Assembly (NCBI GenBank): GCA_036403815.1
Contig: DASWQH010000061.1
Span: forward strand, 62,001 to 126,000
Reading direction: 5' to 3'
DNA length: 64,000 nucleotides
Origin: JACVRN01 sp036403815
Lineage (GTDB): Bacteria > Acidobacteriota > Blastocatellia > Pyrinomonadales > Pyrinomonadaceae
Shown: piece after piece, positions 24,977 to 33,390 of the stretch
How positions within the stretch are numbered: the first letter of the stretch is position 1
How the letters are laid out: every line of letters begins with the position of its first letter
Translations under genes and position numbers: made by a program
Notes under the pieces: generated by a model
What the model was told of the DNA's origin: nothing
The model's input: the letters and a program-made list of their open reading frames with translations, nothing else
Database searches by the model: none

Positions 24977-25282
24977 GATGTTAAAATCCTCTTTAGAGGT
25001 TCAGGGTTCTGAAAGTTTGCGCGTGGCCTTTTCGCAGGCGATCCGTCCCCGGTGCGGCAGATAAAGAGATTCGCGCTCAACAGTGCGTTGGGTAAACTTA
25101 AAACGGAAATGTAAGGAAACAGGTTGAGCGAGGTCTAACAATCTTCAGTTGTTGTTTGGAGCAATTCCCAGAATGAGTTCTCAAACTTGCAAGTGCGCCT
25201 AACGCCCTCTGAAGAAGCGCCACTTTAACATGAAGTACAGAATGGGCGCAAGACCCTTTTCGCTCCGGGTAATTATTGCAGT
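24977..25282. other. Divergent intergenic region, nothing recognised
   Basis: 306 bp between the Crp/Fnr and GGDEF genes. It must contain both promoters, but no convincing -35/-10 pair, palindrome or RNA was found by eye. Confidence 0.5.
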
Positions 25283-26227
25283 ATGTTAATTAAACAAAGC
25301 GTCCTGGTGGTGGACGATGATGACGACAAGCGCCTTCTGCTGAAAGTCGCGCTGGAGATGGCGGGCTACGAAGTCAAAACGGCGCGCGACGGCATGGACG
25401 GCCTCACGGCGGTCGATTCCTTCCAGCCTGACCTGATTATCACGGATGTCATGATGCCAAGGATGGACGGCTACGAGTTTGCACGCCGCGTGCGCGCCAA
25501 TCCTATGACCCGCTTCATCCCGATTATCATTCAGACGGCGGCGCGCAACGAGGCGAAGGATGCGCGGCGTGGAGCAGAGGTCGGAGCGCTGGGCTATATC
25601 ACAGATCCCACAGACCTGGATTTGCTGCTGGCACGCGCGCAAACGCTGCTCGATTTCAAAAACTATCTGGACACCTGCGAGGAGGCTGCATTCACAGACC
25701 ACCTGACGGGGCTGGCGAATCGCCGTCGCTTCGAGCGCCAGCTTGAGCGCGAGATTACGCGTACCCTTCGCTACACGCGCCCCTTCTGCCTGCTCCTGCT
25801 CGATATAGACAATTTCAAACAGGTCAATGATTCCCACGGGCACGAGGCAGGGGACGAAGCAATCCGCCGCATTGCTGTAATCTTGCAAGCCGGAACGCGC
25901 GGCATAGACACGGCGGCGCGCATCGGCGGCGAAGAGTTTGCAGTGCTTCTGACGGAAACGGAACTCTCAGGCGGCCTCGAAGTCGCAGAGCGTTTGCGGC
26001 TTGCCATCAAAGCTGAAGAGATTCCGCCGGTGGGACATGTGACGGCCAGCTTCGGCGTGGCCGAATTCCCGCTCTGCGCTTCGACCGGGCGGGAGTTGCT
26101 AGCCATTGCCGATTCCGCCATGTATGAGGCCAAGCATAGGGGGCGCGACCTAGTCGCCTCGGCCTCAACCGAACAAGCGCCAGAGAACTCCTCGCAGGCT
26201 GTGGACGTATTAGAAAAGCAAGGATGA
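25283..26227 (+). CDS. Response regulator-GGDEF diguanylate cyclase
   Basis: 314 residues. The receiver domain (about 5-122) has the acidic pocket DDDDD and phospho-acceptor Asp55 in LIITDVMMP. Its conserved Lys is replaced (YITDP where KP is usual), which may alter phosphorylation. The GGDEF domain has RIGGEEF (active site 215-219) with an RGID inhibitory site five residues before. It should therefore make c-di-GMP and be feedback inhibited. Such proteins switch motility and biofilm behaviour. A pilT homologue is in the same window but not adjacent. Confidence 0.92.
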   Translation: MLIKQSVLVVDDDDDKRLLLKVALEMAGYEVKTARDGMDGLTAVDSFQPDLIITDVMMPRMDGYEFARRVRANPMTRFIPIIIQTAARNEAKDARRGAEVGALGYITDPTDLDLLLARAQTLLDFKNYLDTCEEAAFTDHLTGLANRRRFERQLEREITRTLRYTRPFCLLLLDIDNFKQVNDSHGHEAGDEAIRRIAVILQAGTRGIDTAARIGGEEFAVLLTETELSGGLEVAERLRLAIKAEEIPPVGHVTASFGVAEFPLCASTGRELLAIADSAMYEAKHRGRDLVASASTEQAPENSSQAVDVLEKQG

Positions 26228-26233
26228 AAAGAA

Positions 26234-26319
26234 GGTGTCGGGTGTCAGGTGCCGGTTGCCGGTAAAAAGAGAGAGCATGATTTTCTTTTACCTGCGCCCG
26301 GCACCTGACACCCGACACC
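26234..26319. repeat. Stuttered hairpin (GGTGTCG units)
   Basis: The left arm GGTGTCGGGTGTCAGGTGCC... ends GGTAAAAAG. The right arm CTTTTACCTGCGCCCGGC... ends GACACC. The loop is AGAGAGCATGATTTT. Confidence 0.85.
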
Positions 26320-26340
26320 CATCGTTTCTTGAGGTAGATA

Positions 26341-27312
26341 ATGAGTGATTACAAAGACAAGTTGGACGAGTGGCAGCGGGCGGCGCGGCGCAAGGCGCGC
26401 GAGCTTGATGAGAAGTATGGCATTAAGGATAAGATTGAGGATGCTACCGATGCAGCGCAGGACGCCGCGCGTCGAGGGGCGGAGACCTTCGCCAGCGGAG
26501 CCGAGCGCGCACGCAACGAGGCCGAGCGCCTGACGGACGAGTTTGACGTAAAGGAGCGTGCGCGGCGTGCTGCCGAAGAAGCCGGGCGGCGTGCGCGGGA
26601 CGCAAGCGAGACCTTCAAAGCGGCTGCCGGGACTGCCGGAGAAAAGGCCGAAGAGGTCTTCGATGCGGCGAAGAAGTATTACGAGCGCGGCGCGCAGGTT
26701 TTCGATATGGGCGCACGCGTGGGGCGTGCAGGGGCGGCGGCCACCGCGGGCGCTTTCAAAGCAGGCGGCTGGATTAGAGAAAACCCCGGCAAAGCTGCGC
26801 TCACGACCTTCTCGCTCGTGCTGGGCATACGCATGGGAGCAAGCTTTCCCGGCCTAGACGCTGTCCTGATAGGCTCGCACCCACACTGGTTCACGCACTC
26901 CGCGCTGCCCGTCTACGGCCTGCGCAAAGCGAGCGAAAAGTTTGACGCTTACCTCAAGCGGCAGGAGAGCTTGATTGCCGGAGGCGACCTGAAAGAGGCC
27001 GAAGCCGCGCGCGTGGAGTTCGAGCGCAAGGTTGTTAAGTATGTTGGAGCGCCGCTCCTTGGCGCGTTCAGTTGCGCGGCGGGCGCAGCCCTCTGGGCGC
27101 AGATTTTTCAGCCCGGACAAATCACTGGCGCACCCATCAGTTGGCTCCTCGGCGGCAACCCCTTCCTGGACGGCGTCTGGCTCTTTGCCAACGGCGTCAT
27201 CTGTTTTCATCAGGGCTACAAGTTCTTCATGATTGCTCTGGCAGAGGAAAAGGATATCGCCAAGCTAGTCCGAGAGATTAAGGGCTTGTTGCCCGCAGCT
27301 CAAACGGCATAA
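26341..27312 (+). CDS. Ala-rich coiled-coil membrane protein, unknown
   Basis: 323 residues; the start follows GAGGTAGATA. Residues 1-130 are a highly charged, Ala/Glu/Arg-rich helix of apolipoprotein/LEA-like character (DAAQDAARRGAETFASGAE). The C-terminal half has hydrophobic segments (AALTTFSLVLGIRMGASF; GAPLLGAFSCAAGAALW; FANGVICFHQGYKFFMIAL), likely membrane-inserted. No family was recognised. Possible roles include envelope structure or stress protection; this is inference. Confidence 0.65.
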   Translation: MSDYKDKLDEWQRAARRKARELDEKYGIKDKIEDATDAAQDAARRGAETFASGAERARNEAERLTDEFDVKERARRAAEEAGRRARDASETFKAAAGTAGEKAEEVFDAAKKYYERGAQVFDMGARVGRAGAAATAGAFKAGGWIRENPGKAALTTFSLVLGIRMGASFPGLDAVLIGSHPHWFTHSALPVYGLRKASEKFDAYLKRQESLIAGGDLKEAEAARVEFERKVVKYVGAPLLGAFSCAAGAALWAQIFQPGQITGAPISWLLGGNPFLDGVWLFANGVICFHQGYKFFMIALAEEKDIAKLVREIKGLLPAAQTA

Positions 27313-27411
27313 GGCCAGCGACTCCGTGATGGTCTGAAGTATTCAGATGACCGGGCGGTCAACCAAAGGATTAATCGGAGCATCTGTGAATAGAAAGAAG
27401 GGAAATAGATT

Positions 27412-27744
27412 ATGAACATGAGACGTTACGCGTTGTTTCTAATCGTGGCTATCTTAACTTTCGTCATCGGTGTTACTGCGGCAGTACTGGTCGGGAAGGT
27501 TAGCCCGTTTGCACATCAGCGTCGGGCGTACAGCCGTTGTAGTCACCTGTCAGCCCTGCCCGCACTGCCAGCACCTAAGAGCAGATTAACCGTCTATACG
27601 GTTTATCGCTATGATGGCACGGTACTGAGGTCGTTTGAGGTTGATGACGACGAAGGTTTTGTGAGATTCGGTGAAGCCAAGGACGAAGTTGCGCCGCCTC
27701 CGCCGCCTCCGGCGGTAACCGACGCCGCGTCAACGCAGCGTTAA
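27412..27744 (+). CDS. Small anchored protein of unknown function
   Basis: 110 residues. An N-terminal membrane anchor or signal peptide (YALFLIVAILTFVIGVTAAVLVG) precedes a short exported domain (RLTVYTVYRYDGTVLRSFEV) and a Pro-rich tail (APPPPPPAV). No family was recognised. It stands alone, before a strong palindrome shared with the convergent protease gene. Confidence 0.6.
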   Translation: MNMRRYALFLIVAILTFVIGVTAAVLVGKVSPFAHQRRAYSRCSHLSALPALPAPKSRLTVYTVYRYDGTVLRSFEVDDDEGFVRFGEAKDEVAPPPPPPAVTDAASTQR

Positions 27745-27780
27745 GTCGCCCATCTCAACACAAAACTGGCTCTAAACAGC

Positions 27781-27829
27781 ATAATCGCCGTGGAAAACCT
27801 GTGCGTTACAGGTTTTCCACGGCGATTAT
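27781..27829. terminator. Perfect 22-bp-stem hairpin between convergent genes
   Basis: ATAATCGCCGTGGAAAACCT... (27781-27802) pairs perfectly with its complement at 27808-27829 around a GCGTT loop. There is no T-run on either side, so it may act as a processing or blocking hairpin rather than a classic intrinsic terminator. Confidence 0.55.
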
Positions 27830-27859
27830 GCTTATATCAACGAACTTCTTCGGAAGATG

Positions 27860-28894
27860 CTATTCAAGAATCGTGATGGGGAACGGCCAGAAGGAGAGTA
27901 TGAAGACGACGAGCGTGAAGAGCGCTACGGCTATGCGCGCTCGCCCCAATGGCTCGCGCTCGTCTCCGGTCTGCGGGTGGCGTATGCGTAGCATGACGGC
28001 CAGAAGCACGGCGTAGAGAAACCCGCTGGGGGCTTTGTGCCACATCCAGCCGAGCACGGCGAGCGTCGCCATCGTGATGAAAGCTGCTGTGCCGAGCCAC
28101 TTGTGCATGCGCGCCCCGAAGAGAGAGAACGTCGCGTGGCCGCCGTCCAGTTGTCCCACGGGCATCAGGTTCAAACTCGTCACCAGCAGGCCAATCCACG
28201 CCGCGAAGTAAAAGGGATTGCCGGAGTTGTTAACGTCCAGTTGAACGCCCATGATGCGCGCCGCCAGTCGAAAAAGCAGAGGGTCGTTGAAGAGTATGGC
28301 TCCGCCCGTCGGGGGCGGCGCAGGATGCGATAGAAGGACTCCTATAATAGCTACCGGCACGATGACTATGAAGCCCGCGAGCGGCCCGGCCACGCCTATG
28401 TCGAAGAGCGCGCGGCGCGAAGGGATGGGCGATTTGATCTTGATGAACGCGCCGAAGGTGCCCGCCAGAAAGAGCGGCGGCGCAGGGATGAAGAAGGGCA
28501 GCGTTGCGTCAACACCGTAGCGGCGGCAGGCCACGTAATGCCCGGACTCGTGCGCCGTCAGAATGGCAAGCAGCGAGACGGAGAAGGCCAACCCTTGCCC
28601 AAGCAAGCCGGGATGCGTTATGCCCTGTGCGATTAACAGCGCGGTCGCCTTCAAATAGTATTCGGGGATGTATAGGAGATATTCAAAAGCGCGCGTCGGC
28701 TCCGTCACGTTCGGCTCAGACAAAGCTGGGCTTGAGAGCATGATGCCTGCCAGCGTCGTCGAGAGCACGGTGATAAAAAGAAGCGCTGCATGACGCCGCC
28801 ACTCTCGCGCCGTTGGGCGTGCGGCACGTCGCCTGCTCGCGGCGGGTGCGGGCGCGTCCAGAAATGGTGGTATGGCCTGTACTGATTCCGACAC
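27860..28894 (-). CDS. Site-2 protease (M50) family membrane metalloprotease
   Basis: 344 residues, about seven membrane helices. The zinc site is HESGH (His115, Glu116, His119). The third ligand is Asp250 in LNLMPVGQLDGGH, the NPxDG-like motif. Both are intact, so it should cleave proteins within the membrane, for example anti-sigma factors or sterol-regulatory-like substrates. An N-terminal Ala/Arg-rich cytosolic segment (about 1-34) precedes helix 1. The substrate is unknown. Confidence 0.88.
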   Translation of the reverse strand: MSESVQAIPPFLDAPAPAASRRRAARPTAREWRRHAALLFITVLSTTLAGIMLSSPALSEPNVTEPTRAFEYLLYIPEYYLKATALLIAQGITHPGLLGQGLAFSVSLLAILTAHESGHYVACRRYGVDATLPFFIPAPPLFLAGTFGAFIKIKSPIPSRRALFDIGVAGPLAGFIVIVPVAIIGVLLSHPAPPPTGGAILFNDPLLFRLAARIMGVQLDVNNSGNPFYFAAWIGLLVTSLNLMPVGQLDGGHATFSLFGARMHKWLGTAAFITMATLAVLGWMWHKAPSGFLYAVLLAVMLRIRHPQTGDEREPLGRARIAVALFTLVVFILSFWPFPITILE

Positions 28895-28924
28895 TTTCCT
28901 TAACTCGACCTCTTGTTAGATGAA

Positions 28925-28972
28925 AATAGCGACCGCACGCTCTGGAAAATCACGCTGCCTGCGGTCGCCGTT
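28925..28972 (-). terminator. Likely terminator of the HU gene
   Basis: On the minus strand GCGACCGCA...TGCGGTCGC forms a stem (28929-28937 with 28960-28968), followed by TATTTTC. Confidence 0.6.
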
Positions 28973-29014
28973 CCTTTTAGATGTGGGAAAGAAGTTGTGC
29001 GCAGCCTCTAAATT

Positions 29015-29395
29015 TTAGAACTCAGAGCTGGCCTCGCCCGACGGCGCTTTGTTCGCTTCCGTGTCGTGTTCGTCTTCATCCCCGAAGCCGTGCGCCTGTA
29101 GCTCTTTGCCGGGCTTGAAGCGAATGGTCTTGCCCGATGGAATGGCGACCTCTTCGCCCGTGCGCGGGTTGCGGCCTACGCCGCGTTTTCTGGGCTTGAC
29201 GACGAAGACTCCGAAGCCGCGCAGCTCAATGCGCTCGCCCCTGGTCAGCGCCTCCTTCATCGAATTAAAGAGAGCATCCACAGCCTGCTCGGCCTTCATC
29301 TTAGGTACGCCCGTGCGGTCTGCCACACGGTTAACGATGTCGAGTTTAATCACTTTTCGCGGGCCTCCAAATCCCTTCTGTCGGCTCGGAGCCAT
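29015..29395 (-). CDS. HU/IHF-family DNA-binding protein
   Basis: 126 residues, longer than HU (90) because of a basic N-terminus and an acidic tail (DEDEHDTEANKAPSGE). The core has helices (MKAEQAVDALFNSMKEAL), then RIELRGFGVFVVKPRKRGVG, RNPRTGEEVAIP and the Pro-bearing arm that intercalates DNA. It compacts and bends nucleoid DNA. It is transcribed alone with a terminator downstream. HU versus IHF cannot be settled. Confidence 0.92.
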   Translation of the reverse strand: MAPSRQKGFGGPRKVIKLDIVNRVADRTGVPKMKAEQAVDALFNSMKEALTRGERIELRGFGVFVVKPRKRGVGRNPRTGEEVAIPSGKTIRFKPGKELQAHGFGDEDEHDTEANKAPSGEASSEF

Positions 29396-29534
29396 TTGTC
29401 TTTCGGAAAGGATAGCATTGATGGTACTGCCTGCGATGATAGAGACCGCAGGCGAAAGCTGTCAAGGAAAAGGGGAAGGGCGACAGTTTAGATTGGGCTG
29501 AGCAGGACTATCCGAGCATAATTGTCCGGGCTAA

Positions 29535-29792
29535 CTAAGCAGGTGCCTTGAACTGGGAACGAAACTCTTTGAAATCCGCTCTCAGTCCCAGCATCTCTGA
29601 GCGTGTCGCATGAAAGATGCCTCCAAGCCTGTCAATTCTAGCATCCATTTGAACTAGCTGGGATTCAAATATATCAAGGCGATTTTGTATAGAAGATAGA
29701 TGTGTGTTTATGGAATCGAACCCGGTGCGCATCTCTTTGAGGATGGTTTCAAGATTAGGTTGTGTTGGGGCCTCATCTGACATGGGTGACAT
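29535..29792 (-). CDS. Small coiled-coil protein of unknown function
   Basis: 85 residues. Heptad-like spacing of hydrophobics (ILKEMRTGFDSINTHLSSI, then RLDIFESQLVQMDARIDRL) predicts a coiled coil. There is no signal peptide or catalytic motif. The start follows GGAGAATGTCACCC. It lies alone between HU and lepB. Confidence 0.6.
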   Translation of the reverse strand: MSPMSDEAPTQPNLETILKEMRTGFDSINTHLSSIQNRLDIFESQLVQMDARIDRLGGIFHATRSEMLGLRADFKEFRSQFKAPA

Positions 29793-29996
29793 TCTCCTTC
29801 AAAATGATAGATGAGGTAAATTACAAATATACTCAATCCTCGCGGGTGTCAATCTTTCGTTGGGGGAGTGTTACATTTCAGAATACGACACTCGCGCGCG
29901 GTCGCCTTTCGTTGACAAAGCGCGGCTGTGACCGCTAACCTCAAACGTTTGAGTGGTGTTGCGCGAGGGCGCTCTTAGGATGAGAATATAAAAAGT

Positions 29997-30707
29997 ATGT
30001 TGGGATTCAAAAATCGACGTGCGCCGATGTTCGGCAAGCTCAGCGCGGATGACGACAAAGACATAGAGATTCAGAAGCCGCACGCGGAGGGCAGGCACGG
30101 TTTCTGGTCTGAAACACGCCTGCTCGTGCGCGATCTGGTCTTCGCCCTGATGTTCGCCACCCTGATGGTCGTCTTTGTCGTTCAGCCCGTCAAAGTCGAG
30201 GGCACTTCGATGCTCACACGCTTGCATGACGGCGACCGCATCTTCGTCAACAAGCTTATCTATTACGGCGTGCCTAAATTACAGCGCGGCGATATAGTGG
30301 TTTTCTGGTATCCGAACGACCCGTCGAAAAACTACATCAAGCGCATCGTAGGGCTTCCGGGCGAAACGGTCGAAGTGCGCGAGGGGCGCGTCCTCATTAA
30401 CAACGTGGAGCTGGACGAGCCGTACCTTGACCCGCATCTGAATATCGCGCACATGTCTTTGCAGCCCGCCCTGATCAAAGACCATTACTATTTCGTGATG
30501 GGCGACAATCGAGACAATTCGAGCGACTCCAGATACTGGGGACTCGTGCCGGAAAAATATATCTACGGCAAGGCGCTGTTTCGCTACTGGCCGCTCGCAG
30601 ACGCCAGCATGATTTCGCATGAAGAGGGCTACCGGAACATTCCTCCCACGGCTAAGCGAGACACAGGCGAGTCTCAGGGTAGCGCAGAGGAAGATAGCGA
30701 GCAGTAG
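29997..30707 (+). CDS. lepB: Signal peptidase I
   Basis: 236 residues. A membrane anchor is near 44-63. Catalytic Ser71 is in EGTSMLTRLHDGD and Lys115 in NYIKRIVGLPGE. Box E reads GDNRDNSSDSRYWG. It removes signal peptides on the outer face of the inner membrane. The cytoplasmic N-terminus is short and charged (about 1-43), as in one-anchor signal peptidases. A TPR membrane-protein gene follows 85 bp later. Confidence 0.94.
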   Translation: MLGFKNRRAPMFGKLSADDDKDIEIQKPHAEGRHGFWSETRLLVRDLVFALMFATLMVVFVVQPVKVEGTSMLTRLHDGDRIFVNKLIYYGVPKLQRGDIVVFWYPNDPSKNYIKRIVGLPGETVEVREGRVLINNVELDEPYLDPHLNIAHMSLQPALIKDHYYFVMGDNRDNSSDSRYWGLVPEKYIYGKALFRYWPLADASMISHEEGYRNIPPTAKRDTGESQGSAEEDSEQ

Positions 30708-30792
30708 TAATTTGTGATGAAAGAAGCGTGAGCCGTGAAGTTGGGGAAAGGGTTTTGCGAACGGCTCACGCTCTTAAGGCAAGAGAACAAGC

Positions 30793-32106
30793 ATGGTTGA
30801 TTGGCTGCGCTTTTTTTTGATGATGTTCTACGCGCCTGTGCGAGCGCTGAGCGTCGTGCGCGACCGAGCGCCCCTCGCCCCGGCATTGCTGCTGGCGCTT
30901 GCGACGCAAAGCATCTACGTTATCTTCACACAGAGATTTTATCTGGGCGGCGCAATCTACCCGCGACTCGTCTTAACCACACTCTTTCAATCGCTACTCT
31001 TTATCGCCATCATCTTTGTCCCGGCCACGGCATTCGTCGCCAATATTTTTGAGCGACGCGGGAGCTTTCGTCTGGTTATTCAGCAGGAGTACGCAAGCCT
31101 GGCCGCGACCATCTTTTACGCGTGGGCTGCGGCCAACATCATCGGGCTGCCGCTCGCACTCTTAGCCAACGCGAGCGGCTATCAGGCAGAATACGTGAAG
31201 GATTCGATTGAGCTGGTAAAGCGTTTTCAACCCGTTCTCAATTTTCCGCAGGAAGTTCTGGCAGAGCTGCTTAACCCGCGCATGCACGCCAGCAATCTCT
31301 ATCGCATGATTGTGCTGCCGTTCTTCGGTGCCGGTTGCATTTTAGCCGTGCGCGAAGTATTTCGCGTCTCCGTCCTGCGCTCGTTTGCCGTCATGGCTTT
31401 GAGCACGATCATCACTTACTTTGCCGCGATTATTTTCCTGCCGCTCTTCGGCACGCTGCTGGCTTCGCCGTTCCTGTTGGTTCTGCTTTTCCTGCTGGGG
31501 CGGGGCTACATAGGCGAGCTGACTCGCTCGGCTGGAGCGCGCGCTTCTTTCAAAAGAAATCTTGAGGCGGCGACGCTCAATCCGGCGGATGCTTCGGCTC
31601 ATTACAACCTCGGACTGATACATCAACAGCGCAACGAGCTTCAGGAAGCCCGCGCTCGTTTCCAGCGCGCCATAGAGATAGATGCAGACGAAGTGGATGC
31701 TCATTATCAACTGGGACGCATCGCACGCGCCGAGGGTCATCTGGCAGACGCCATCATGGATTTTCAGAAAGTGGTGGAATTGACGGAAGCGCACGCGCAG
31801 TATGAAATCTGGCGCGAGATAGGGGCAACTTATCTGGCCGCAGGGCAGTTTGAGGATGCGCGTGAAGCTCTTTCGCGTTTTTTACAGCACAGGCAATCCG
31901 ACCCGGAAGGGCTTTATCTGATGGGGCGCGCCTTTGCAGGGATGGGGCGCAGGCGCGAGGCGGCATATTCTATGCAAGCCTGCATCGAAGCCGTCAAGAC
32001 CGCACCGGCTTACAAGTATCGAACCGAAAAACGCTGGCTCAACGAAGCGCAGCAATTCTTAAAACAGCTACAGACGACGGGCGACAACTTACAGGCGACG
32101 AATTAA
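30793..32106 (+). CDS. Yip1-like membrane protein with TPR domain
   Basis: 437 residues. Five to six hydrophobic segments lie in residues 1-245 and resemble the Yip1 domain (FYAPVRALSVVRDRAPLAPAL at the start). Tetratricopeptide repeats follow (ASAHYNLGLIHQQRNELQEA; VDAHYQLGRIARAEGHLADA; EGLYLMGRAFAGMGRRREA). It is likely an inner-membrane scaffold. The function is unknown, and the pairing with lepB may be coincidental. The last codons (TGDNLQATN) border a long hairpin. Confidence 0.7.
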   Translation: MVDWLRFFLMMFYAPVRALSVVRDRAPLAPALLLALATQSIYVIFTQRFYLGGAIYPRLVLTTLFQSLLFIAIIFVPATAFVANIFERRGSFRLVIQQEYASLAATIFYAWAAANIIGLPLALLANASGYQAEYVKDSIELVKRFQPVLNFPQEVLAELLNPRMHASNLYRMIVLPFFGAGCILAVREVFRVSVLRSFAVMALSTIITYFAAIIFLPLFGTLLASPFLLVLLFLLGRGYIGELTRSAGARASFKRNLEAATLNPADASAHYNLGLIHQQRNELQEARARFQRAIEIDADEVDAHYQLGRIARAEGHLADAIMDFQKVVELTEAHAQYEIWREIGATYLAAGQFEDAREALSRFLQHRQSDPEGLYLMGRAFAGMGRRREAAYSMQACIEAVKTAPAYKYRTEKRWLNEAQQFLKQLQTTGDNLQATN

Positions 32107-32110
32107 AAAA

Positions 32111-32188
32111 AGTCAGTACCGCCTGCTTAAGCCGGGCGGGTCTCTTGCAACGTTATCACCCGCCCGGCTTAAGCAGGCGGTACTGACT
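32111..32188. repeat. Perfect 30-bp inverted repeat (TCAGTACCGCC family)
   Basis: AGTCAGTACCGCCTGCTTAA... (32111-32140) and its exact complement (32159-32188) surround an 18-nt loop. A related sequence occurs at 57991-58135. It follows five bases after the TPR gene stop and may end its transcript. Confidence 0.9.
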
Positions 32189-32212
32189 TAATCGCCTCTT
32201 AAAATAACTTGC

Positions 32213-33325
32213 ATGAATATCAACGGATTAAAGCCTGCACTACTGGCTCTTGAGGATGGCAGGGTGTTTCGCGGGCGCTCGTGGGGCGCGGAGGGCGAAT
32301 CCACTGGCGAGATGGTCTTCAATACTTCCATGTCCGGTTATCAGGAAGTTCTGACAGACCCTTCGTATGCAGGCCAGATCGTTTGCATGACCTACCCGCT
32401 CATAGGCAACTACGGCGTGAATCACATGGATGCTGAATCTTCGCGCCCATGGGTCGAAGGCTTCGTCGTGCGCGAGGCGAGCCGCATGGCTTCTAACTGG
32501 CGCGCCCAAGAGACTTTGGATGCTTACTTGAAGCGCTCGAAGATTCCGGCCATAGAGCATATTGACACGCGTGCCCTGGTGCGTCACATACGCGACAAGG
32601 GAGCTATGCGGGCTTGCCTTTCGACTATTGATGCAAACGAAGAGAGCGTCGTTGAGAAAGCGCGAAGCAGTATGCCTATGGAGAACAGGGAGCTTGCAAG
32701 CCAGGTCACATGCCCTGAGCCTTACACGGTTGCGGCTGAAGGCGAGGAGCGCTTTCACGTAGTCTGCTATGACTTTGGCGTGAAGTTGAACAGCTTGCGC
32801 GAGCTTTCGAAGATGGGTTGTCGCGTGACGGTCGTGCCCGCGAATACTTCCGCCGCAGAGGCAATCGCCCTGCGCCCGGACGGAATCTTTCTATCGAACG
32901 GGCCGGGCGACCCTGCCTCCATGACGCGCGTGGTGGAAGAGGTTCGCAGCCTTCTTCAATCGGGCGTGCCAACCTTCGGCATCTGTTTCGGCCATCAGCT
33001 TCTGGGGCGCGCCTTTGGCGGCACAACCTACAAGCTTCTCTTCGGCCATCGCGGCGGCAACCAGCCTGTCAAGGAATTACTTAAGGGAACAGTCGAGATT
33101 ACTTCGCACAACCACGGGTTCGCCGTTCAGGCCGAAAGCCTGCCGCCCGAAGTGGAAGTCACCCATATCAATCTCAACGACAACTGTGTAGAGGGAATGC
33201 GCCACAAAAGTCTGCCCATCTTTTCGGTTCAATACCATCCAGAAGCCGCGCCCGGCCCACACGATGCCGAGCATCACTTCCACCGCTTCATGGAGCTGAT
33301 GGAGCGCACACACGCTTCCGCATAA
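32213..33325 (+). CDS. carA: Carbamoyl-phosphate synthase small subunit
   Basis: 370 residues. It supplies ammonia from glutamine to CarB for pyrimidine and arginine synthesis. The N-terminal CarA domain covers about 1-150 (MVFNTSMSGYQEVLTDPSY). The class I glutaminase domain has nucleophile Cys258 in GICFGHQLLG and His342/Glu344 in YHPEAAPGP. It is complete and probably active. carB is not next to it. Confidence 0.95.
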   Translation: MNINGLKPALLALEDGRVFRGRSWGAEGESTGEMVFNTSMSGYQEVLTDPSYAGQIVCMTYPLIGNYGVNHMDAESSRPWVEGFVVREASRMASNWRAQETLDAYLKRSKIPAIEHIDTRALVRHIRDKGAMRACLSTIDANEESVVEKARSSMPMENRELASQVTCPEPYTVAAEGEERFHVVCYDFGVKLNSLRELSKMGCRVTVVPANTSAAEAIALRPDGIFLSNGPGDPASMTRVVEEVRSLLQSGVPTFGICFGHQLLGRAFGGTTYKLLFGHRGGNQPVKELLKGTVEITSHNHGFAVQAESLPPEVEVTHINLNDNCVEGMRHKSLPIFSVQYHPEAAPGPHDAEHHFHRFMELMERTHASA

Positions 33326-33390
33326 AAGTTAAGGGGCAGATAAGGAATTCTGCCCCCGCTCTCAATTCTATCCTGTGCTCTCGCCGGTAA

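Noticed and set aside
27781..27829. Standard intrinsic terminator
   Set aside because: A perfect stem exists, but there is no T-run on either strand, so it is listed with reduced confidence as a hairpin between convergent genes.
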